A stretch of DNA of 5,719 bases from Ignavibacteriota bacterium (GTDB lineage: Bacteria; Bacteroidota; Kapaibacteriia; Palsa-1295). This document shows, piece by piece, positions 1 through 5,719 of this stretch. The stretch spans positions 327 through 6,045 of the forward strand of contig PLXB01000267.1 in assembly GCA_003151215.1 (NCBI GenBank), in the 5' to 3' direction. The translations under genes were made by a program, and so were the position numbers. The notes below the pieces were generated by a model. The model worked only from the letters and a program-made list of their open reading frames with translations. It did no database searches and had not been told where the DNA came from. Numbering within the stretch: position 1 is the stretch's first letter; each line of letters opens with the position of its first letter.

Positions 1-2598
1 AAGCGTTCGGCAAAAGTAAAACGTCCCGGTTTTGACCTTCCCGATTCGCTCTTTATCGCGCGAGATTCCGTCAAAGGAGAAATCGATACAATCGTCTATT
101 ATACGGCAAGGGATTCATCCGTTTTCGAAATTAAGAAAAAGAAGATGATCCTGACGGGAGATGCTACGCTTGATTACAAGGTAAGCAATATGCAGGCATT
201 TCGTATTGTCATGGATTTTCCGAAGAATACTCTTACCGCTACAAGTGCTGCATTCGATTCAGTCTTAGCGTCGAATATGGGCAAACAGCGAAGAATAATC
301 CGCGATACTTCCCGTGTTCAATCCAGAGGAGCCCCGAAGCTTGTTGACGGAAATACACCCTATGAAGGAGAAGTGATCGTCTATAACATGAAGACGAAGC
401 AAGGCACGGTCGAACTGGGGACGACTTCGATGCAAGGCGGATATTATTACGGCGAGAAGATCAAGCAAGTCGAACCGCAAACATTGTTTGTCGAAAACGG
501 ACGCTATACCACATGCTCACAGCCCACGCCGCATTATTATTTCGAGTCACCGCGGATGAAGCTTATTTCCGGCGATCAGGTTTTTGCAGCACCGGTTTTT
601 CTTTATATTGCCGATGTTCCAGTCTTTGCGCTGCCATTTGCCGTATTTCCTAATCACGCAACAGGGAGAACGAGCGGCATCATTGCACCGAATTATTCAA
701 CGACGGGAGATCGCGGTTACGGTCTTACTCATCTCGGATATTATTATGTTTTCGATGATTATTTCGATGCTTTGGCGAAAACGGATTTATATACGAAGGG
801 CGGATATAATTTGAATTTCGCCGCTGCCTATATGAAACGATATTTATTTAATGGTCCCGTGAATTTAACTCTTGGCTATAGTAAGATCCGAAATAGCAGT
901 GTCGACCCTTATGAAACAGATTTTGAATTGGCCTTTGGTGTACCAACACTGAATATCAGTCCGGTTACTACACTTTCAACGAATCTTAATTTTCAGAGTA
1001 ACAACTATGCACTCAATAATGCGCAGAATATCAATGATGTGCTTCGACAGACGGCAACTTCCAGTGCCTCCTTTAATACATCACTCGAAGATATCGGCTT
1101 TTCCTTTAGCGCCGGCTACCAACGAAACCAGAATCTGCGTGATGGAACATATCAGGAAACCAGCCCGTCCATTTCATTTTCGCGTACTTCACCGATCTAT
1201 ATTTTTGGCAATCCGACCGGAAGCGAAGATGCAAACTTATTGCAGACGATTCAACTTAATTACAGCGGAAATTTTACGAGAAGTGTGAGCAAAAGCTTTA
1301 ATCAGATCCCGTCAGATACATCGCGAGGATTTCCCGGCGATACATCATATACGTATACTCAGCAAACTGTTATTTCACATTCGCCTTCGATTTCCATCTC
1401 ACCGAAGCTTGGTTATATTTCAGTAACGCCATCGTTTAACTATTCCGAAGATTGGCTCTTTCGCGCAAAGACAAAAACTCCCTATATGAAAATAGATACG
1501 TTTGCCGGTAAGTTCGATACGATAGCAGAGTTTAACAATACTTATAATAATGGGTTGCATCGAGTTTATCGTTATAACTACAGCGTTGGCGCAAGCACGA
1601 CGATGTATGGAATAGCAAATGTTGGCGTCTTTGGCGTACAGGCTATCAGGCACACGCTCCAGCCATCGGTTTCATTTACCTATACACCTGATCTCTCAGA
1701 ACGAGAAGGAGAAGCACAAACCTATATTGATCCTATAACGAAGCAGTCTGTTCGTTATAGTAAATATGAAGATGATTTAGGATCTGGCGGATTTGCAATG
1801 GGAGCAAGATCGGGCGCAATGGGCTTTGGATTAGGTAATGATTTTGAGGCAAAGATCGAGCATAAGGTTAATGCCGATTCGTCTACTGTAGATAAAGTGA
1901 AGCTCCTAAATCTGAATTTCAATTCGGGATATGATCTGATCCAGAAGATTTATTCTCCGCTCAATCTCTCGGCGAATTCAAATATAGGAACATTCCTTGC
2001 CATTAGCGGAAATGCACAATATTCTTTCTACCCGAGAAATTACGCCGGGGGTGATTCCACTGATCATACATTGATTTCTCTCGGCAAAGGAGTAATTCGA
2101 GCAAATAGTGTTTCATTCAGCCTTAGCGGCGGTTTTGCCTCAAGTTCGACGACGGAAGGGGATAATGTGGATTCACTTCGCAGGTTCTTTCAGTTAAAAA
2201 CGCCTGAAGATGAGCGGCACATGTATCTTGGCGGTAACTATCCCGGTGCATATATTTCAATTCCGTTTCGTCCGAAATGGAATGCCGGTTATAGTGTTTC
2301 TTACACCGAGAATTATTCCGCTTTGGGCAGCCAGAGAAATCTTTCGGCAAGTATCAGTTTTACTCTGTCATTAACAAAGAACTGGAGTTTTTCTACCAGC
2401 GCAGCGTATGATCTTGTCTCGGGACAGATCGTAGTTCCGAACTTGCGCGTGCATCGCGATCTCGATTGCTGGGAATTGAATTTCGATTATCGCCCGACCG
2501 GCATTATCAAAGGATTCAATTTGGAAATTCGCTTAAAAGCGCCGGAACTTCGTGATATTAAACTAACGCGGCAGGAAAGTACGTATGGGCAATTCTAA
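1..2598 (+). CDS. lptD: LPS-assembly outer-membrane protein LptD (OstA/Imp family), 5'-truncated by window edge
   Basis: LptD is the outer-membrane beta-barrel that, with the lipoprotein LptE, inserts lipopolysaccharide into the outer leaflet. The frame is open from base 1, so the signal peptide and true start lie upstream; the ATG at 145 is internal. The visible part is 865 residues. Fragment residues about 20-165 are beta-rich OstA/LptA-like repeats (the periplasmic beta-taco). A conserved hinge follows: TTC at 170-172, PHYYF at 177-181, DVP at 205-207, LPF at 211-213, R-T-S-G-I at 223-227. The rest is alternating polar/aromatic beta-strand sequence as in the barrel, with a Gly-rich segment at about 594-610 and a closing HRDLDCWEL block around 823. 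Only two cysteines are present, 172 and 823, matching by context the E. coli FTSC and SSCC disulfide sites. The end overlaps tilS by 14 bp. The family call is firm; the phylum-specific variant is inferred from motif pattern. Confidence 0.92.
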   Translation, partial: KRSAKVKRPGFDLPDSLFIARDSVKGEIDTIVYYTARDSSVFEIKKKKMILTGDATLDYKVSNMQAFRIVMDFPKNTLTATSAAFDSVLASNMGKQRRIIRDTSRVQSRGAPKLVDGNTPYEGEVIVYNMKTKQGTVELGTTSMQGGYYYGEKIKQVEPQTLFVENGRYTTCSQPTPHYYFESPRMKLISGDQVFAAPVFLYIADVPVFALPFAVFPNHATGRTSGIIAPNYSTTGDRGYGLTHLGYYYVFDDYFDALAKTDLYTKGGYNLNFAAAYMKRYLFNGPVNLTLGYSKIRNSSVDPYETDFELAFGVPTLNISPVTTLSTNLNFQSNNYALNNAQNINDVLRQTATSSASFNTSLEDIGFSFSAGYQRNQNLRDGTYQETSPSISFSRTSPIYIFGNPTGSEDANLLQTIQLNYSGNFTRSVSKSFNQIPSDTSRGFPGDTSYTYTQQTVISHSPSISISPKLGYISVTPSFNYSEDWLFRAKTKTPYMKIDTFAGKFDTIAEFNNTYNNGLHRVYRYNYSVGASTTMYGIANVGVFGVQAIRHTLQPSVSFTYTPDLSEREGEAQTYIDPITKQSVRYSKYEDDLGSGGFAMGARSGAMGFGLGNDFEAKIEHKVNADSSTVDKVKLLNLNFNSGYDLIQKIYSPLNLSANSNIGTFLAISGNAQYSFYPRNYAGGDSTDHTLISLGKGVIRANSVSFSLSGGFASSSTTEGDNVDSLRRFFQLKTPEDERHMYLGGNYPGAYISIPFRPKWNAGYSVSYTENYSALGSQRNLSASISFTLSLTKNWSFSTSAAYDLVSGQIVVPNLRVHRDLDCWELNFDYRPTGIIKGFNLEIRLKAPELRDIKLTRQESTYGQF
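2573..2578 (+). promoter_or_regulatory. Ribosome-binding site of tilS
   Basis: AGGAAA lies 6 bases long inside the last codons of lptD, with 6 nt between it and the tilS ATG at 2585 (8 nt if only the AGGA core is counted). This supports 2585 as the start. It also means tilS translation probably begins where ribosomes finishing lptD arrive. The ftsH start has no comparable purine-rich site. Confidence 0.6.
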
Positions 2599-4021
2599 AA
2601 AAGCAGATATCATCGTATCAGTCGCGCATGCCATTTCCCGGCTTGGAGTTAAGGGCACGGCAAGCATCCTTGCTGCGGTCAGCGGCGGTGTCGATTCGAT
2701 GTCCCTTGCATTTGTTCTCAATGAACTTCGAAAGAAGGGACATCTGAAAAAACTTTCGCTTATTCATATCAATCATTCTCTCCGTGAAAAAGAATCGGAT
2801 AAAGACGAAGCGCTTGTTAAGCGATTCGCAGAAAAACTAAAAATTCCGTTTTATTCTTTTTCTGTCGATACTCGGACTTATGCAATTGCGAACAAGATTG
2901 GGATTGAAGAAGCCGCACGCCATCTCAGGTACCGGAAGATCGGAGAAATCGCCGTTTCAAAAAAATCTGATTTTATTGCTACTGCACATAATGCTAATGA
3001 CCAGGCTGAAACAGTTCTGATGAATATCGTTCGAGGGTCAGGGTTAAATGGCTTGCACGGTATTCCCGAGTCACGTAGATTGTCCGTTTCAAGCAATCTT
3101 ATCCGGCCACTTCTCGAAATCAACAAAGCAAATTTAAGGACATTTGCAAAAGAAAATAATATCCCATTTCGGGAAGATGTATCGAATGATTCACGTGATT
3201 TTCAGCGTAATCGCGTTCGCCATTTCGTTCTTCCTGCGCTGGAAACAGCATTCAAGGGTCGTGATATTTATTCCGGGTTTTCGAGGATGACTCAAAATAT
3301 TGCTTCCGTAGCAATGTATATCGAAAGCCAAGTCGAAACATTGCGTAAAAAAACAATTGTGGAACAACCTTCTTTTTTTGTAGCGAGAAGAATAACAACA
3401 TTTCAGAAAAAGATCTTGCTTGTTGCCCCTGATTTTATTCGCAGAGAACTGATTTTGCAGGAAGCCTCTGCTCTTTCGGGAAAATTTGTTTCCATCGATC
3501 AAATCCACTCGATGCTGATGGAGTCCTATTTATTGTATCCATCACGAAAAATTTTTCAATTTACTAAGGAAATTATTCTTGCTCATGATGGAAAGAATAT
3601 TACTATAGAATTCATTGATTTTCCTCCTGATCATATACATCAACTTGACATGGGCGAGAAAGTAATGAGTCCCGTTGGATTTATTGTTGCAAAGAAGGTT
3701 AAGGGTTGGAAAAAACCTCAAGACGCCGATTCGGCATATTTTAATTTTGACGAACTTGCCGGACGTAAGCTCCTTATTCGTTTTTGGAGACCAGGTGATA
3801 AAATGAAGCCATTTGGTATGAAAGGAAAGTCGCGCCTTATAAGTGATATTCTTAGTGAAGCCGGAATTAAAAGCGAACGGTTAAAATATTTTATGCCTTT
3901 AATCGTCTTCCAAGATGATCCAAAGTTTATCCTTTGGATTCCGGGTATCAGAAGTGCCGAATTTGCCAGGCTTTCGACTAAATCCGAAACAGCATTACAA
4001 TTACGACGTATCATATTATAA
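2585..4021 (+). CDS. tilS: tRNA(Ile)-lysidine synthetase TilS, complete
   Basis: TilS uses ATP and lysine to convert C34 of the CAU-anticodon tRNA-Ile2 to lysidine, so the tRNA reads AUA as isoleucine and is charged with Ile rather than Met; it acts in the cytosol. The protein has 478 residues, close to the long bacterial form (E. coli about 430, B. subtilis about 470). The N-terminal PP-loop ATP-pyrophosphatase domain shows SGGVDS at 33-38, HINHSLR at 61-67, GIEEAARHLRY at 106-116, TAHNANDQAET at 133-143, RGSGLNGLHGI at 150-160, RPLLEI at 174-179 and the SND...RNRVR tRNA-contact block at 200-212. A variable middle region follows. The C-terminal TilS domain starts near 396 with LLIRFWRPGD (396-405), then PFGMKGKSRL and the terminal WIPGIRSAEF block. 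The ATG overlaps lptD by 14 bp in another frame and has an AGGAAA site, so co-transcription is likely. One variation is N138 where the first D of the usual DDQ is expected. All core domains are present, so it looks functional. Confidence 0.96.
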   Translation: MGNSKKADIIVSVAHAISRLGVKGTASILAAVSGGVDSMSLAFVLNELRKKGHLKKLSLIHINHSLREKESDKDEALVKRFAEKLKIPFYSFSVDTRTYAIANKIGIEEAARHLRYRKIGEIAVSKKSDFIATAHNANDQAETVLMNIVRGSGLNGLHGIPESRRLSVSSNLIRPLLEINKANLRTFAKENNIPFREDVSNDSRDFQRNRVRHFVLPALETAFKGRDIYSGFSRMTQNIASVAMYIESQVETLRKKTIVEQPSFFVARRITTFQKKILLVAPDFIRRELILQEASALSGKFVSIDQIHSMLMESYLLYPSRKIFQFTKEIILAHDGKNITIEFIDFPPDHIHQLDMGEKVMSPVGFIVAKKVKGWKKPQDADSAYFNFDELAGRKLLIRFWRPGDKMKPFGMKGKSRLISDILSEAGIKSERLKYFMPLIVFQDDPKFILWIPGIRSAEFARLSTKSETALQLRRIIL

Positions 4022-4063
4022 GGAAAATTTCTAATAGTAGAGCAGATTCTAAATCTTCTCTTG

Positions 4064-4091
4064 TTATGAGGCGGATTAATTGTCCTCATAA
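4064..4091. terminator. Perfect 8-bp inverted repeat after tilS, possible weak terminator
   Basis: TTATGAGG (4064-4071) is exactly complementary to CCTCATAA (4084-4091) across a 12-nt loop, beginning 42 nt after the tilS stop. The position suits the 3' end of the lptD-tilS transcript. The following bases (ACGGTGCTTT) lack a T-tract, so an intrinsic terminator is not well supported. It could instead be a 3'-end stabilising hairpin or a protein site. Folding is seen only as base complementarity. Confidence 0.35.
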
Positions 4092-4141
4092 ACGGTGCTT
4101 TCCGAATCCGAACTCACATTCTCTAAAGGGTGTTTCAACTT

Positions 4142-4170
4142 TTGGATAAGTAGGAAAATAACAATATAAT
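4142..4170 (+). promoter_or_regulatory. Predicted sigma-70-type promoter of ftsH
   Basis: A perfect TATAAT (4165-4170) lies 17 nt downstream of TTGGAT (4142-4147), which matches TTGACA only at its first three bases. Transcription would be expected to start near 4176-4178, giving a leader of about 42 nt before the ftsH ATG. The surrounding stretch is AT-rich, so a TATAAT by chance is possible. In Bacteroidota proper the consensus differs (a TTTG at -33 and TAnnTTTG at -7), and the -7 form is not seen here. Confidence 0.5.
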
Positions 4171-4178
4171 GAAATATA

Positions 4179-4206
4179 AACGACTGCCTCAATAGCAACA
4201 GTCGTT
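4179..4206 (+). promoter_or_regulatory. Hairpin in the ftsH leader, perfect 8-bp stem
   Basis: AACGACTG (4179-4186) pairs exactly with CAGTCGTT (4199-4206) around a 12-nt loop, CCTCAATAGCAA. The stem is followed by CTTT and then an A-rich stretch up to the ftsH ATG at 4219. It starts within about 3 nt of the transcription start predicted from the TATAAT at 4165, so it would form the extreme 5' end of the ftsH mRNA. Possible roles are 5'-end mRNA stabilisation or control of ribosome access. It resembles an intrinsic terminator with a poor T-tract; as a terminator it would serve read-through from tilS but would also block ftsH from its own promoter. Confidence 0.45.
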
Positions 4207-4218
4207 CTTTGAATAAAA

Positions 4219-5719
4219 ATGGCTGAAATGACAAATATCCCCGAACCTTCGGGCATGAAACCGGATACGGAAACTCCCGCAAGCGAACCGAAAGCTCCGG
4301 TCAATGAACGTACGACAAAAAAAGAGGAACGCCCTGTTAGCCGCAGCGGAAAGAATTCTGCTCGTCCGAACGATAAACGACCGTCTCCGAATCGTAGTAC
4401 GGGACCGAAACTTCCGGGGAACAGACAAGGTCCGGGTAACGAAACAAATTTAAATCATATCTTCCGTACACTTGCTCTTTGGGCAGTGATGTTTGTTTGC
4501 GTCGCCGGTCTATTCTTTCTTTTCAAAGGAAATGGCGAACCAACAGAGGTTGAAGTTACGAATACATACTACCAGCATCTTTTAGCTGACGGAAAGTTCA
4601 AATCCGGAAAGATCGAACAGTATGGCTTGAATCAGTATCGTTTTCATGGTACGCTTAATAATAAAGAAACTTTGGAGACAACGACGCCAGGTAAAGTTTT
4701 ATCCGGTGATCATGTTGTTGTAAATCTCATACCTGAGACGCTTAATGATCAGTATAAAATTTGGAATGAAAAAGGGCTGACGATCACCAAAGAAGATTCG
4801 ACCAGCACCTGGATGGACGGATTGGTCAGTTTTCTGCCATGGATAGTTCTGGGCGTTTTCTGGATCTTTCTCATGCGCAGGATGCAGAATCAAGGTATGA
4901 ACGGGCCGAAAGGGATTTTCTCCTTCGGCAAATCGCGAGCAAAGCTTGCTGACGATAAAGGTCCGAAAGTTACCTTTGCAGATGTTTCCGGCGCCGATGA
5001 AGCAAAAGTTGAACTGCAGGAGATCATCGAATTCTTAAAAGAGCCGACCAAATTTCAACGGCTTGGCGGCAAGATTCCGCGTGGTGTTTTGTTGCTCGGT
5101 CCTCCCGGAACCGGCAAGACTCTACTTGCCCGCGCTGTTGCAGGTGAAGCAGGTGTGCCGTTCCTTTCGATCTCCGGTGCGGATTTTGTTGAGATGTTTG
5201 TAGGAGTGGGTGCATCCCGTGTCCGTGATCTTTTCGATCAGGCGAAAAAGAATGCTCCGTGTATCGTTTTTATCGATGAGATCGATGCAGTCGGACGTCA
5301 TCGCGGTGCAGGTCTTGGTGGCGGACATGATGAGCGCGAACAGACGCTCAATCAGCTTCTTGTTGAAATGGATGGTTTCGATCAGAATAATGGTGTTATC
5401 ATTATGGCAGCAACGAACCGTCCCGATGTTCTTGATCCTGCATTGCTTCGCCCCGGACGTTTCGACAGGCAAGTGGTTGTTGACCGTCCCGATGTTCGCG
5501 GCAGAGAGGGAATTTTAAAAGTTCATACACGTCTTACCCCTCTTGCAAGCGATGTCGATCTGGAAGTTCTGGCGCGCGGCACTCCAGGACTTTCCGGCGC
5601 AGATCTTGCAAATTTAGTTAATGAAGCTGCACTTCTTGCAGCGCGGAGAAATGTCGATCGCATTACGATGCACGATTTCGAAAACGCCAAAGATAAAGTG
5701 ATGATGGGCGTCGAGCGCA
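4219..5719 (+). CDS. ftsH: ATP-dependent zinc metalloprotease FtsH, 3'-truncated by window edge
   Basis: FtsH is a hexameric inner-membrane AAA+ protease that extracts and degrades misfolded membrane proteins and selected regulators. The first 500 codons are visible. Residues 1-80 are a polar, Pro/Arg/Lys-rich, probably disordered tail. Membrane segment 1 is at about 82-102, an extracytoplasmic domain at 103-200, and membrane segment 2 at about 202-219. The AAA+ domain shows Walker A GPPGTGKT (294-301), pore loop MFVG (326-329), Walker B IVFIDEID (349-356), sensor ATN (398-400), and the second region of homology ending RPGRFDR (411-417), where R411 and R414 match the E. coli arginine fingers. 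The lid block [16 protein letters not shown] follows. The HEXXH zinc site lies beyond the window, so protease activity is not shown here. A TGA in frame at 4210-4212 makes the ATG at 4219 the furthest upstream possible; M4 (4228) and M13 (4255) are alternatives. The start lacks a Shine-Dalgarno. About 100 residues more precede Walker A than in E. coli. Confidence 0.97.
   Translation, partial: MAEMTNIPEPSGMKPDTETPASEPKAPVNERTTKKEERPVSRSGKNSARPNDKRPSPNRSTGPKLPGNRQGPGNETNLNHIFRTLALWAVMFVCVAGLFFLFKGNGEPTEVEVTNTYYQHLLADGKFKSGKIEQYGLNQYRFHGTLNNKETLETTTPGKVLSGDHVVVNLIPETLNDQYKIWNEKGLTITKEDSTSTWMDGLVSFLPWIVLGVFWIFLMRRMQNQGMNGPKGIFSFGKSRAKLADDKGPKVTFADVSGADEAKVELQEIIEFLKEPTKFQRLGGKIPRGVLLLGPPGTGKTLLARAVAGEAGVPFLSISGADFVEMFVGVGASRVRDLFDQAKKNAPCIVFIDEIDAVGRHRGAGLGGGHDEREQTLNQLLVEMDGFDQNNGVIIMAATNRPDVLDPALLRPGRFDRQVVVDRPDVRGREGILKVHTRLTPLASDVDLEVLARGTPGLSGADLANLVNEAALLAARRNVDRITMHDFENAKDKVMMGVER

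Noticed and set aside
145..147. ATG at 145 as the start of lptD
   Set aside because: The same frame is open back to base 1 and encodes family-like sequence (for example DTIVYYTARDSS), so the gene continues upstream of the window.
1771..1850. Gly-rich segment in LptD as a possible inserted repeat or foreign domain
   Set aside because: A Gly-rich segment followed by an N-x-x-E-x-K strand is, as I recall, typical of LptD in this bacterial group, and the frame and composition are continuous with the rest of the gene.
4064..4198. Alternative pairing between TGAGG in the first hairpin (4067-4071) and CCTCA in the loop of the second (4187-4191)
   Set aside because: Only 5 bp, and the predicted promoter would put the two segments on different transcripts, so a riboswitch-like alternative fold is not supported.
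4179..4212. Intrinsic terminator of the tilS transcript at the second hairpin
   Set aside because: The stem is followed only by CTTT and then GAATAAAA, not a run of T. It also lies downstream of the best ftsH promoter and would cut off ftsH. I kept it as a leader hairpin instead.
4076..4428. Three overlapping minus-strand open frames (4076-4282, 4086-4304, 4189-4428) across the tilS-ftsH gap and the start of ftsH
   Set aside because: They overlap each other and the ftsH N-terminal coding region, show no recognisable motif, and are rich in Arg/Ser/Phe as expected for antisense of a Lys/Pro-rich sequence.
5122..5518. Open frames on both strands (minus 5122-5472, plus 5210-5518) inside the FtsH AAA+ region
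   Set aside because: The ftsH frame here encodes unbroken Walker B, pore loop and arginine-finger motifs, so these are shadows of a highly conserved gene.

Overview
The window holds a short stretch of core chromosome with three genes on the + strand: the 3' part of an lptD-like gene (outer-membrane LPS transport), a complete tilS (tRNA-Ile2 lysidine synthetase) and the 5' part of ftsH (membrane AAA+ zinc metalloprotease). An LptD gene implies a diderm bacterium. The LptD has the Bacteroidota/Chlorobiota-type arrangement: a TTC...PHYYF block, a DVP..LPF..FP...R.SGI hinge, a Gly-rich segment before a 'GNDFEAKI'-like strand, and a DLDCWEL C-terminal strand. Together with the long N-terminal tail on FtsH and its leader lacking a Shine-Dalgarno, this suggests a member of the Bacteroidota/Chlorobiota/Ignavibacteria group (FCB superphylum). 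That placement is inference; no rRNA or species marker is present.

Layout: positions 1-2598 are one open frame that enters from outside the window. The first ATG in that frame, at 145, is internal and not the gene start. tilS (2585-4021) overlaps the end of lptD by 14 bp and has an AGGAAA ribosome-binding site inside lptD, so the two look co-transcribed and probably translationally coupled. A 197-bp intergenic gap (4022-4218) follows. It contains two perfect 8-bp inverted repeats, each with a 12-nt loop, and between them a promoter-like TTGGAT-17 nt-TATAAT. ftsH starts at 4219 and runs off the right edge after 500 codons, before the protease active site.

Functionally, lptD serves envelope biogenesis, tilS serves AUA decoding, and ftsH serves membrane-protein quality control (in E. 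coli also control of LPS synthesis through LpxC). They are housekeeping genes, not an accessory system. I see no mobile element, CRISPR array, tRNA/rRNA gene, toxin-antitoxin pair or defence module. The part most worth following up is the ftsH leader: the predicted transcript would begin almost exactly at a hairpin that ends 12 nt before the start codon. Other frames open in this window are shadows of the three genes.
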